From positions 56,795,246 through 56,859,245 of the forward strand of contig OZ038479.1 in NCBI GenBank assembly GCA_964036315.1: a stretch of 64,000 nt of DNA, read 5' to 3'. The notes under the pieces were generated by a model that was not told the origin of the DNA, ran no database searches, and was given only the letters and a program-made list of their open reading frames with translations. This stretch comes from Acanthosepion esculentum (Eukaryota > Mollusca > Cephalopoda > Sepiida > Sepiidae). The position numbers were made by a program, and so were the translations under genes. Positions within the stretch are counted from its first letter, which is position 1. Every line of letters starts with the position of its first letter. This document shows positions 24,421-36,540 of the stretch, piece by piece.

Positions 24421-25338
24421 AATATTCTATGTGCCTAGTCTTAGTGTGATGACAGTTCTACATTGCACACTTATTGTTTTGACAGTTTAATTTAATAATA
24501 ATATCAGTTGACCTTTACAAACTAATACAGAAATCTTTTTTCCCCTTTTTTATATTCCTTTATTCAGAGTAAGAAATTCAAAATTGTTTGTAATAACTTT
24601 CATAACATTTAAATGTTTATAGGTTTTGTTTTTATTTCCTCTGTGGAAACAAGTTTGTTGATTCTATTAGGTTTGGTGTGGTGTGTTTGATTGGGTTTAC
24701 AAGTATGAAATTTCGAAAATACAGGCAGGCTTGTAAGACAAGCACTGTTTGACATTTGAACGCATTGACAAGTAAGGACGTACAAAGTAACTTGATCAGT
24801 AGGAGACAAAGATTCATGCCTTTTCAATGGGCATTAGTGCAAATTAGACAAAGCAGATTTGGTCCGAATTTGAACTCTTCATGAATGTTCAAATTCCTGC
24901 ATTAAAATATAGTGCCACATTTTGATAAAAGTTCTAGGCCACTTCCACCTGTAAGTCTTCTTTCATGATCTATGACAGTGTCAAAAAGTATTATACACCT
25001 TGACTGGAGTCAATCATAAATGCTAGACTTCAGCCAGTCAAACCAGAAGGTAATACTGCACAGTAGCATTTGACATGATTTACCATTTAATTTTAATTAG
25101 AAAATACTTTTTCTGATGAAGTGCTTTTGTGAAAATATTAACAGTTTGTACAAAAGAGCAATATTTATATGAACATTTCATTCCAATACTATGTGAATCA
25201 TGCTCTATATAGATTCTATGGTATTTAGTTTGATAAATATTAAGCAGAATTTCTCAACAGATCTGTTTTTAAAATGTGTTAAACCTTGTGAGGTTAGGAT
25301 TTTATAAGTAAATATGTTATATGACTCACCCTTTATGT
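24421..25338. other. Non-coding spacer shared with unit B
   Basis: Aligns with 50,940-51,830, for example AAAGTTGGTGTCCTATGGGT and CACCTTGACTGGAGTCAATC. Short frames here match no known family. Confidence 0.55.
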
Positions 25339-25339
25339 A

Positions 25340-25621
25340 TTGTCCTGGGTGTGACGTTAAACTGCAAGGCCTCTGATCAGGAGGTTTTGAGGAGCATGGA
25401 ACCACCTCTTAATTGCTGGTGTTCCCAGGTCCAAATGGGCAAATAGTGAACTCCCAGACTATACCACGTCCTGGGTATGATGATAAACTACATCCGAGTC
25501 CATGGGTATGATGATAAACTACATCTGAGTCCATGGGTATGACAGTAAACTGCATCCACGTCCATGAGTATGACGGTAAACTGCATCTGTGTCCATGGGT
25601 ATGGCGATAAACTACATCCAA
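25340..25621 (+). repeat. SINE-like head with a 31-bp minisatellite
   Basis: GTCCTGGGTGTGACGTTAAA at about 25,342 resembles a head also seen at 53,413 in unit B, where it is followed by the same ACCTCTTAATTGCTGGTGTT. In A, five 31-bp units follow (GGGTATG starts at 25,473, 25,504, 25,535, 25,566 and 25,597), each containing TGGGTATGATGATAAACTAC or a close variant. Unit B has only one such unit, so the array expanded in A. Confidence 0.8.
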
Positions 25622-25636
25622 CAGAAAGGCTGTCTT

Positions 25637-26255
25637 TGAAAAAATAAGGTTGTCGGCTATGTTTTTGGAAAAATAGTATTACCAGCTTTACGTTTTTGAA
25701 GGAATAATGTTGTCAGCAGTGCATTTTTGAAAAACAATACTCCCAGCTATACGTTTTTGAAAAATAATATTATCAGCCATACATTTTTGAAAAATAATAT
25801 TACCAGCTATACGTTTTTGGAAAAATAATATTACCAGCTATACATTTTTGAAAAATAATATTGCCAGCTATATGTTTAAAAAAAGAAAAATATTACCAGT
25901 TATGTTTTTTAACAAAAACCTTATTCAATAGAATTGTAACTGGGGTCAAAACACTATGAAAGTGTAAAAATAGGTTTTAATACCAGAAATTCTTTGTAAA
26001 AAGTTATTACCATCAGTACCTTTTTGAAAACCAAATGTTGCCAGCAATGCATTTTTGAAAAACAAATATTACCAACAATATATTTTTGGAAAAAAGAAAA
26101 AAAAATATATTACCAGCTATATAGTTTTACAAAAAAAGGAAAATATTACCAGCAATACATATTTGAAAGAAAATTATTCCAGAAATGGAATTTTTGAAGG
26201 AAAAATATTACCAGAAATAGATGTAAAAAAAAAATATTACCAACAATAAAAGATT
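25637..26255 (+). repeat. ~33-bp minisatellite (ATATTACCAGC type)
   Basis: Roughly 17 degenerate units of the form AATATTACCAGCTATACAT followed by TTTTGAAAAA. Unit B has a shorter version at 53,600-53,725. Both end with the same tail, AACCCATTGAGGTTGATATG and then CCGTAAA(A)CC with CAAAC repeats (26,272-26,310 and 53,739-53,775). Period and tail suggest an expanded SINE-like element. Confidence 0.8.
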
Positions 26256-26310
26256 TTGTCAGCATTTAATAACCCATTGAGGTTGATATGCCGTAAAACC
26301 AAAACAAACA

Positions 26311-28330
26311 AACCCTTTATATTCTGGAGCATTTCATTTGATAAAAGTTCAGCAGAATTTCTTCAGAGATCTATCTTTAAAATGTGTCAAAATGAATGAG
26401 ATTTGGATTTTATAAGTAAATGAATTCACTGAGGTATTCACATAAAGCATCTTTCCTTCAAAATTTACAATGGAAATTTCTGCAAGTAATTTTCATCATG
26501 TATTAAATACTGGGCATTTTGTGTATAGCCAATACTTAGTTGATTTGGATCAGAATTTGAAAGCCAGGTTTTTATTTTTTCATTTTTTTTTATTTCCCTA
26601 AAAGATTTCCTGGTGCATATTATAATAATTATATGATGGTGAAAAAATTTTCATAATATCAAAAACATATAAAGTTAATGAGATGATACAGGTTGTTTTT
26701 ATATCAGAATTTTCTTATTCATGGCACAAAAATATATTTTATTTTTGGAAGAAATTTGTATCCAATAATTTTATTTTGCATACAAATTTCTTAAAAGTGA
26801 GAAAATGTCTGCTTGTGAACAGATCTTTCAAATCGAGCAAATATTTGAATTCCAATCTATATCATTTCTATTTGAAATGCACCAGAGAATTCTACCTATT
26901 GGAAGTAGTAAATTTAATCCTTTAGCTTTCAATTAAAGCTAAAAAGAAATATTCAAGAATGCATTTTCATTTTAAAAAATTTAGTATAAACCTTAGGTAT
27001 TGAAAATTTATGCTGAATTAGTTGAGGTACCTATCTTGAGTTCTATAGAGTTGATACAGATTTTATGAGAAGTTTCTTATTAATGAAACAAAGATTTTTT
27101 TCATTGTTTTGATATCCAGTTGTAATGTTTGATTCATATCAACAAACTAATAATAACCAGACTGAAATCACCATCTTGATTTATACAACTTGTGAAAAAA
27201 CAAAACTGTTTTATTACTTGATATTTGAAATTGATTCCTCATTCACTGTTTCTTAAAGTAAAAAGCTTCACTTGGTGATTATGCTTCAAGTTTGAGGCTT
27301 TTTGTATCATTTCAAGATTAATGTCAAAGCAAATATACTTTTTCTTATTTTATTTACCTTATTGTAATCATTCTGCTGTAGTCTGCTTGTCTTATGCGAA
27401 AACTGAGTTTGTTTAAAAATGGGAAGAGGAAGCTCTAAAGAATAAAATTTAAGACACTTTAACATTTTTCAGAAAAATACCACTGTGCTCACATGTTGTG
27501 TTTCTACTGAAAAGGAAATTATTTATGATAAATTTATTGATTTGTCCTGGCTGCTGATCTCAAATAACCTTAATATATAGCCAAATGTATCTGTTGAAAT
27601 ATGAACTAATTTCATGTATAATTCACTCTTTGTGTTAATTTATGTTTTATTTCTTTCTCTTCACAGATGTTTTGGCTGAACAGAAAATTCTAATATACAT
27701 AGGAACTGTTTTAAATGATTTAACTGAAAGAAAACGAGAATTTTAACATTCCATTAAGAACAGAGACATATATGCTGCTATATCCATGCAAAAGTTGTAT
27801 ATCAGTATTTTCAAAAGCATCACATTAACTGGCAAGAAATCGTACTCTGAAATGTTTGGTTTATCTCTTTTGGCTGCCACATTGCATCCCTGTGCTGATC
27901 TCAACTAGCTAACTGTGTTGAAATCTGTGCTGATTACTTTAATTACTGACTGTTTCTGTTAAAATGTGTGTCATTACTTTTACTTCACAGGTTTTTCTCT
28001 TGACAGAAAATGATGATATTCATAAAAACTGCTATTCTTGGGAATTTAAGTGAAGAAAAACAAAATCCTTCACCAAGAACAGAGAATATGTGCTGCAACA
28101 TTCATGTAAAAGTTACATATCTATATTTTTAAAGTTAACATTACCTTGAAAAAAGTGTACTTTGAAATCTGTAGAGTGTTATTGTTACATGTGAATAAAA
28201 ATTTGAAAGAAGAATTAGAAAGATGCCAAGTTCTTCTGGAGTTTGCATTCCGTTGTCATGATTTAGAGTTAGTGTGCTCTATGCAAACCATATACATGTA
28301 AATTTAGTGTATCTGCATGGAAACACACCA
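26311..28330 (+). other. 5' flank of the unit B zinc-finger gene
   Basis: Non-coding, aligned with 1-1,034 and 54,050-55,090. It holds acceptor-like tracts ending at 27,666 (CTTCACAG, then ATGTTTTGGCTG) and 27,990. Copies of parts of this flank also occur at 36,170-36,540 and several times at 52,000-54,150. Confidence 0.65.
26840..27000 (-). repeat. Dispersed ~170-bp repeat, inverted copy
   Basis: Reverse complement of the family at 11,655-11,830: CTTTAGCTTTCAATTAAAGC, then CAAGAATGCATTTTCATTTT and TAAACCTTAGGTAT. Confidence 0.65.
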
Positions 28331-29460
28331 TTTTGGTGCACCACATGCAAACACATACTGGAAAGAAACCACTTAATTGTGAAGTTTGTGGATCTGCATT
28401 TTCACAGATGTCATATTTGGTGCACCATATGCTAACACATAGAAGAAATGATATTCTGAAGTTTGTCGAACAGTATTGACAGAGAAGTCACATTTGGTGT
28501 GCCATATGTGAACACACACTGGTGACAAACCATATTCTTGTGAAGTTTGTGGATCTGCATTTTCAAAGAAGTCACATTTGACGGACCATATGCAAACACA
28601 TACTGAAGAGAAACTGGATGATTATGAAGTTTGTGGATCTTCATTTTCAAGAAAGTCAGATTTGGCATGCCATATGCGAACACACACTGGAGAGAAGCCA
28701 TATTCTTGTGAAGTTTGTGGATCTTCATATTCACAGAAAACAGATTTGGTGCGCCATGTGCGAACACACACTGGAGAGAAACCATATGCTTGTGAAATTT
28801 GTGGATCTGCATTTACACGGAAGTCACATTTGCAGTGCCATATGCAAACACACACTGGAGAAAAACCATATTCTTGTGAAGTTTGTGGATCTGCATTTAC
28901 ACGGAAGTCATATTTGGATTGCCATATGCGAACACACACTGGCGAGAAACCATATTCTTGTGAAGTTTGTGGGTCAGCATTTACACAGAAGTCAGGTTTG
29001 GAGTATCATATCCGAATTCACACTGGAGAGAAACCATATGCTTGTGAAGTTTGTGGATCGGCATTTTCACGGAAGTCAGATTTGGTGCGTCATACAAGAA
29101 CTCACACTGGAGAGAAACCATATTCTTGTGAACTTTGTGGATCTGCATTTTCACAAAAGTCACATTTGATGAGCCATATGCGAACACACACTGGAGAAAA
29201 ACCGTATTCTTGTGAAATTTGTGGTTCTGCATTTACACATAAGTCACATGTGGAGTGTCATATGCGAACACATTGGAAAGAAACCATATGCTTGTGAAGC
29301 TTGTGGATCGGCATTTTCACGGATGTCAGATTTGGTGCGTCATACAAGAACTCACATTGGAGAGAAACCATATTCTTGTGAAGTTTGTGGATCTGCATTT
29401 ACAAAGAAGTCACATTTGAAGAACCATAGAAACCAGATAATTATGAAGTTTGTGGATGTC
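28331..29460 (+). pseudogene. C2H2 zinc-finger array, unit B, disabled
   Basis: Related to the arrays at 1,041 and 55,096, but broken. A first finger (Cys at 28,378; AFSQMSYLVHHMLTH) is in another frame. An in-frame TGA at 28,509 stands where siblings have CGA (Arg in H-M-R-T-H). From 28,512 to 29,297 nine fingers run in frame, 84 bases apart (28,539 to 29,211). In the second (28,623) the first Cys is Tyr; the third has AYS-type SSYSQ in place of Phe. A 2-bp deletion in the linker near 29,275 shifts the frame, and fingers continue at 29,293 and 29,377, the last without its second His. The 262-codon segment could still be translated, but there is no start codon except internal methionines. Likely a pseudogene of a DNA-binding protein. 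Confidence 0.75.
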
Positions 29461-30300
29461 CATTTTCAGGGAAGTCAGATTATTTGGCATGTCATCTGTG
29501 AAACTGCATTTTTATGGAAAGAATGCATTTTGGTGCACCACATACAAACACATACCGAAGAAATTTGTGGATATGCATTTTCACAGAAGTCATATTTAGT
29601 ATGCAATTTCCTAACACACTGGGGAGAAACCATATTGTTGTGAAGTTTGTTGAACTGTATTAACAGAGATGTCACATTTGGTGTGCCCTATGCGAGCACA
29701 CATTGGTGAGAAAGCATATTCCTGTGAAGTTTGTGTGTCAGCATTTATGCAGAAGTCATATTTGGTATGTCATCCACGAACTCAAACAGGAGAGAAACCA
29801 TATTCTTGTAAACTTTTCTGATCTGCATTTTCGCAGAAGTCACATTTGATAGTCATATACGAACACACACTGGAGAGAATCCATATTCTTGTGAAGTTTG
29901 TCAAACGGCATTTTCACTGAATTCACATTTGGTATGCCATATGGGAACACACTGAGGAGAGAAACCAAATTCTTCTGCATTTTGTGGATATGCATTTTCA
30001 CTGATGTAACAGTGGGCCATATGTGAACACACACTGGAAGGATATCATATCCTTATGAAGTTTGTGCACCTGCATTTACATGGAAGTTCTATTTGGAGTG
30101 TTATATGCAAACTCACACTGGCAAGAAACCATATTCTTGTGAAGTTGAAGGAACTACTTTTACAAATCAGGTTTCTTTGTAGTGCCATGTGTGAACACAG
30201 ACTAGAGAGAAACCATATTGTGGATCTGCATTTTCATATGTCAAATTTGATGTTGCATATGCAAACATACCTATTTTCATTTTTGTAGATGTCAGTGTGT
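29461..30300 (+). pseudogene. Decayed zinc-finger tail of unit B
   Basis: Fingers continue in shifting frames: SQKSYLV-like helices near 29,585 and 29,750, [12 protein letters not shown] linkers near 29,790, and [16 protein letters not shown] sequence near 29,880-29,920. The stretch ends near 30,138-30,300 with the same terminal broken finger (ACTTTTACAAATCAG) that ends arrays A (1,918) and C (56,217). This shows the B array once extended that far. Confidence 0.75.
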
Positions 30301-31540
30301 AGAAAAGACAAATATACTGCATCATGTTTGAATCCCTACCAGAAAGAAATGCATGTCTTGTGAAATTTACATATCTGCCTTTTTACTGATGTCACTATTT
30401 TTGAGCTACATGTTCTGGAGTCTGCATTTGCACTCTTGACATATATGATCCAGTATATGCAAAAACATGCTGGTGAGAAGTGTGTGAATGATGTTTCGCA
30501 AATGTTATGGATTTAAAAAATATAGACTAATTCTTAGTAATAAGATATCACATGAATCAAATAAAGTCATATGTTCATGTATCAGACAAATATGAATTAT
30601 TTTCTATGTGGACTATATTAGAAACATTATTTTTACAGATGTGTCAATATATTAAAACATTTGGAATTATTGTGAAATTTGTATATCTATTTTTACTGAT
30701 GACAACATTTGCACAATTATCATATATGATCCAGCATATCCAAATACACACTGATTAGAAGCATGAACAATGTTTTGCAAATGTTACGGATTTTTTAAAA
30801 AAATTGACTAATTCTTAGTAATAAGATATCACATGAATGAAATAAAGTCATATGTTCATTATCAGACAAATATGAATTTTGAATTATTTTCTATGTGGAC
30901 AATATTAGAAACCATCTTTTTCAGATCTGTCAATAAAAAGTGTGTGAATGATGCTTTGCAAATGTTATGGATTTAGAAAAGCAAATTCTCATTCTCATGT
31001 ATCAGGAAAATATAAATTTTGTTTTATTTTGTATGTGGGAAATATTAGGAACGTTCCTTTTTTCAGGTCTGTTTATAAAATGTACTAGAACATTTGGGAT
31101 TCAGTGTATGCAAAGTTACACTGATGTGTATGCATGATATTTTACCATATGTTAATTTTGTAGAAAAGTCAAATATACTGCATCAATTTGAATGTCTACC
31201 AGAAAGAAACACATCTTGTGTAATTTGCATATCTGCCTTTTTACTTATTTTCTTCATGTTAGGTGTTGGGGTCTGCATTTGCACAGTTGTCATATATGAT
31301 TCAGCATATGCAAATACGCACACTGGTTAGAAATATGAATGATGTTTTACAAATGTTATGGATTTAGAAAAAAAATCTCATTCTTACTAATAAGATATTG
31401 CATGACTGAAATAAAGTCATATGTTCATATATCAGTTAAATATGAATTTTGATTTATTTTGTTGTAGAAAATATTAGGAACATTTGAAAACATATTAAAA
31501 CACCTGGGATTCAGTATATGCAAAGATCTACTGATGAGAA
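30301..31540 (+). repeat. Tandem 3' modules containing finger relics
   Basis: Repeated units carry a TTATGGATTT core after TGTGAATGATG (about 30,484, 30,765, 30,944, 31,336 and 31,530), ATAAAGTCATATG with AATAAA signals, and remnants of fingers. Near 31,203-31,245 ERNTSCVICISAFLL mimics [15 protein letters not shown]. Near 31,290-31,325 TATGATTCAGCATATGCAAA and CACACTGG mimic the helix-linker half. The same modules follow array C at 56,540-57,400. Confidence 0.7.
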
Positions 31541-33816
31541 GTGTGGGCATTATATTTTACAATTATTATGGATTTAAATAAAACTTGTTCTGATTCTAAA
31601 GATTTCATCATAGACCTGTACAAAATTAATATTTTCTATCAAAAATTTATACATACAAATACAAACAGGACAAATTACGAAAATTGGGTTATTTTTATTT
31701 TTTGTCATATATTCCTGAATAGGGGTTTTGATCTGTTTTATTTGTCGAAAATACCAGCCAGGTTCCTTTTCATGGTTTTTAATGCATTAAAACATTGCAG
31801 ATATTAGTGTGAATAGAACAGAAATTATCTTAATCAATATTTGAACTCTGCTCCCTGGTTTTGTTTATTATTTTACAGGTTGGTCATGAGTCGTTGTTTT
31901 ATTTTGTGTTATGAAACCTGTCCAATGGGTAATTTTCATTTGATTGATTCGAATATGAGTCTCTTTTGGATGTTATTTTCATAAGTTTTTAGATTTTGGA
32001 TGTTTTGAGCTTCACTGATGTTGTAAAATATTGCTTTTTTATGTGCAGTTGTTAATTTTATTCTGATTGTCAAAAGATGAGTAGATTTTTCTATTTTGGA
32101 ACTTCCCATCATCTGAAGTTTTATGATCAGCAATGAATAGTTCAAAAGCAGAGACAACAAGTGCAGATAAACATATATGCATATACATTGTCACAAATAT
32201 AAATGAAGAGCAATTGACTGCATTATGTTTGCATCCAAGTGATGCCTTTATTTTTCTTTTATCGGTTACACTATTATAATTCTATATAACCAATAGTTTA
32301 AGCATACAATGTTTTATTCTATATGTTTTTATGAAGCTTTGTAGAAGTATCAAAAACATAGTATGTTTTTGATCATCAGTGTGGTGGCAAATCACAAAAT
32401 TCCATGGAGATTTTGCACAGTGATGGTGGTGATTGTGCAGAAATTGAAGGTGTGCCATCTTTGCTACTCTGTTACTCCTTTGCTGAAACCAGTTTTAAGT
32501 ACAAATCAACAAAATGTGTTGATATCAACGAATGGGTTTAATTATAACAAATTGGAGTTAAAATACATAAAGAGTAAAGAATTTCAGAATAATTAAACTT
32601 TAAATCAGCTAATCTTTCTAAAATAATATTTAAAAATTTCCAAATGTATATTCTATTTTTGAAATATTTCTTAATAAAGTGAATTATGTTCTTTGAGATT
32701 TTACTGATAATTAGAAAAAATTCCAGTTGATTTAAATTCTGTTCAAAATATAGCAAATTATTTTGCTTATGAAAATATTAAATTTAATCTATTAGCTTGT
32801 AAATAGATAAAAAAAAGTTTTCAAGATTTCATTTTTGAAAATAGGTTTTAAACCCGAGGTATCACATTTTTGGATGACGTCTGTGCATAAAATATGTTAT
32901 GGACACTCATATGTGAAAACTCCATGTATAATTAATTTTTCCAAGAATTGATTTTATTTTTGTAAATTTTAATACAAATATTTTATAAGCTTGTAAATCT
33001 TCAAATTCTGTACTAATTTCTAGTGCTTAAGTGTTATTATTAAAACTGTATTTCCTAATCATAAATGAGAAAGCTCGTTACAACTCAGTTCAAGAGATCA
33101 TATATTTTTATCTGTTTTCAGTGTGCATTAGTGCACATTGCAAAACACTGCTGGAAATGGAGCACAATCTGGAACTTATGATTCCAAAAAATTCAAAAAT
33201 CATGTCTAAGCACTGACTGCAGCAGGTGAACATTTCCTGGTAATGTTAGAACTAGCTGTAAGATTACAAAATTAATGAAACATTATGTTTGCAAAAGATT
33301 GTATACAGTCACAATTACAAAATATGAAGTTATGAAGTACAGATGACAACAAAGAATCACATTGAGGAATGAAAGAGAAATAGATTACAATTGAAATTCT
33401 CAATCTAATGACAGAGAGGCAAGAGATAATCCTAAGTGGTACTGTTTATAGAAGAGAAAAAACAGACAGCCAGATCGGAATAGCTATATTAAAAGATTTT
33501 TCATTGGGAAATGCAGGTATTAATGTTATACATAAAAAGATCAAAGTAAATGCAAAACAGAAAACATGCTCTTTGTTAGGATGTATAAAGTCTGCAGAGA
33601 ATTACAATGGAGAAAAGAAAACAAGCTTCGATAGTGGAATTAACACAATGGAAACTCTGCTATGGCCATAGAAACCTATAACAAAGACTAGATCAAAGAA
33701 AATCCAGTAAAGAGAACATGCTCACATAGAATCTGTGTATAAAGACTGAAGTGGCAATGGGCAAAATATCAGTGCAATTTAAGGATATCAATAATCAAAT
33801 CATTGTTTAAATATAT
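31541..33816. other. Non-coding spacer conserved among units
   Basis: Aligns with 2,560-3,200 and 5,060-7,500 (A) and 57,340-60,880 (C). Unit B lacks the equivalent of 3,250-5,060. Open frames here (for example 33,408-33,671) have no recognisable domain. Confidence 0.6.
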
Positions 33817-33825
33817 AACACACAC

Positions 33826-33882
<57 letters not shown>
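33817..33882. repeat. (CA)n(TA)n microsatellite
   Basis: About 66 bases of CA then TA dinucleotides between AAATATATAA and TGCAAGTGTCATA. Unit C (60,880-60,905) has the same flanks without the repeat, so it expanded in B. Confidence 0.9.
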
Positions 33883-34805
33883 AGTGTCATAAAACTATTG
33901 GATTAAAATTAAATATCAATGTAAGGTCATTGCAGAATTAGATTGGAATAAGAAGAGGAAAAACAGGTTTATTCAAATGAATTCAAGTATCATGAATCAG
34001 TTTGATGAACCATGAAAAGATTCTCATCATTAGTACTCAGTGTAGAATTAGTGTTCAATTAACTCCCCTGTTAAATCTGATTCTGAGCCCTTGAAGACAA
34101 AACAAGTCCAGTGTTTCAAAATTAAATTAACATTCTGAGACAAAATATTTATGCAGATGTAATACTAGGATATTGAAGGAAATTAAGTTCTTGCTACAGT
34201 CACACCTGATTAAGCAACATCTTCCTTCCTTTCTTAAATTAATAGTTGTAAAGCCAATGCTGTTAAAGAAATACACACCTCATAGCCACAACAATGTTTC
34301 ATCACATGTTGAGTGGTAGCCATTGTAGTGTTTTAAGTTTTAACCAAACCTAATTTAAAGAGATCATTACTTTTGATAAATTTTGCTTTGTGCTTATGAT
34401 AAAATTGTCTTGATGACCAGTTGTGAGGATTTCAAGCTATAATACCATAAGGAGTGAACAGTACAGTAAGCACTATTATATGTTTTAGTCTACACATAAA
34501 TCAAACTTCATCTTATTTCTGTATCCAAACTGAAATATATCTGATTTAAAATTAGTGCTCTATCCTGGTTTGTGATGAAGTCATCATGATTAGTGAGGAT
34601 TTCAGGCTAAAATAAGGTTAGGTTTCATTGGAATCATGCAATCTAACTTCTCATCTAATTATTACATTCTAAAGAGGTACTATAAATTTGGTACTTCTTC
34701 TCAGTCTGTGATGAATTTGACATGATTGTTTAGGTTTTCATGATGAAATATGCTATTCAGTGGATAAAATTGGGGATAGCAGGGAATTTATTTTTCTGAT
34801 TTCTT

Positions 34806-34838
<33 letters not shown>

Positions 34839-34988
34839 GAGGGGACAGATTTAACTTCGGCATTTGGGGAATTACAACTAATTTTTCTGGCATTATTCTC
34901 CCCCCCCACCACTGATGATAATCAGAGGTGGCACAATATTTGATAGGCACTTTTTTTATTCATTGTCCTGTACCAGATTTCTCTGATA
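33883..34988. other. Non-coding spacer shared with unit C
   Basis: Aligns with 60,900-61,990; absent from A, which has other sequence in its place. Includes a long poly(T) run near 34,809-34,838, followed by G-rich sequence. No gene seen. Confidence 0.55.
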
Positions 34989-35160
34989 CAGTGTAACCCG
35001 GATATAAGAGAGTTGTCGGGACCGGAGAATAAGTCTCTTATATCCGGGTTTCTCTTATATCCGGGTTTGGTCTATTTTATATACATTAACACAGGCTCTA
35101 ATTTGGGACCAGAGAAAATCTCTCTTATATCAGGGTTTCTCTTATATCCGGGTTACACTG
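34989..35160. mobile_element. pogo/Tigger-like MITE, copy 2
   Basis: A 172-bp relative of 14,732-14,883 with identical CAGTGTAACCCGG ends, flanked on both sides by TA (34,987-34,988 and 35,161-35,162). Unit C has the uninterrupted site near 61,993 (CTGTTATATTCAAAG), confirming insertion with a TA duplication. No transposase. Confidence 0.9.
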
Positions 35161-35164
35161 TATA

Positions 35165-36169
35165 TTCAAAGAAAAATTAGGTCCAGTAGAAATCCGGGAA
35201 GTAACTATTTTTTGCAAGAGAATGCATTGTCTAGATTTATTAGACCACATCTTGTTTGTTAGAGTTTGAGAAACAAATTGCAGTCTGCAGTTCATGGAGT
35301 AGAGAAGTGTGAGAACAAAACTTCAGGGAAGTTTGCAGAAGTTTAAAAAACGTTTTTTGATAGGAAGATTTGAGTTTGCTGGGGAAATATGTCAGAGTGA
35401 CATTGTATAGTCAAACATTGTGGGTATTTGTAAGAAAAAAATCCACATGAATTGGTCCATGCCACTTAAACCTAAGAATGACTGGAACTATCCTATACAG
35501 GACCGAGAACATTCAATAAAACATTAGATAACAAAGAATATCTTCCTAAATTTCTAAGATTACTGGGTAGTTAAAACTTATATAAGACAGGCACTTACAT
35601 TATATTCCTTATGTAATATTTACATATGTATCCACCATAGAAAAAGCTGTTAACACCTGAAAGAACCACCTAAGTCCAGGTTAAAAATGCATTTCTGCAA
35701 TATTTTAAACACAAAAGTATCAAATATTTCTGTCAAATCTGATTAATTAAACTTTAAATCATCTAATATTTCTCCAATTAAGTTTCAAAAAAGTATATGT
35801 TATATTTGAAAGATTTTATAATAAATAGAATTACGTTGTGTTGACAGATGGCTAAAAATGACACTAAAAACAATGATGTTATTGATTTCAAAACAATAAA
35901 CACCTCCCAGTCAATTTAAATTAATTTTGAAATACAGCAAATTATTTTGCTTATTGGAAATATTAAATTCAACCTATTAGCTTGAAATTAAACGTAGAAT
36001 AAAAGCTTCAAGAAAAAAATTTTTAAACCTTAGGTATGAGGTTTCTGTAGAAGTACCTATTTAATTCTCTCCTTTGAAGTTAAATTTTGATTTTATTTAA
36101 AAGATAATATCCTAAAGTAGTACCTACAAATAAAAGCATTACCTCAGTTTTGAAATGCATCAGTTTTAT
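35165..36169. other. Non-coding spacer joining two unit segments
   Basis: The part 35,395-35,560 matches 9,400-9,600 and 62,170-62,370. From about 35,640 it matches 20,470-21,000 and 45,660-46,110. The 10-kb interval that separates these blocks in A is missing, so this is a short version of the unit. Confidence 0.6.
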
Positions 36170-36540
36170 ATCAGAATTTTAATAATACAAAGGTTTTTTC
36201 ATTGTGCTTACATCCAGTTGTAATGTTTGATTCATATCAACAAATTAATAATTGCCAGATTGAAATCACCATCATGTTTTATACAACTTGTGGGAAAACA
36301 AAGATACTATATTGCTTGATATTTGAAATTGAATCCTCATTCTTTGCCCCTTAATACTTTTTGCCTAATTTCAAGATTCATTTGTTTAAAAGTGGAAAGA
36401 AGAATCTCTAAAGAATAATATTTTAGGCATTTAAAATTTTTTTTCAACAATACCATGTGCTTTCTTATTGTGTTTCAACTAAAACAGGAATTATCTAAGA
36501 TAAACTTATTGATTTTTTTTTTCCTGGTTGTTATTTAATG
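36170..36540 (+). pseudogene. Ghost 5' flank of a lost zinc-finger gene
   Basis: Matches the 5' flank of arrays B (27,055-27,555), A and C: CCAGTTGTAATGTTTGATTC, then GAAATCACCATC, TGATATTTGAAATTG and TTATTGATTTTTTTTTTCCTGG. It breaks near 36,540 where the minus-strand ORF1/gag-like element begins. No fingers follow before sequence matching 9,610 of unit A resumes near 40,985. Confidence 0.7.

Noticed and set aside
25467..25621. Regularly spaced 31-bp repeats, CRISPR-like at first sight
   Set aside because: Units are contiguous without unique spacers, in eukaryotic DNA, and they belong to a SINE-like element.
33408..33671. 87-codon frame in unit B spacer
   Set aside because: The same interval in units A and C does not keep the frame, and no motif is visible.
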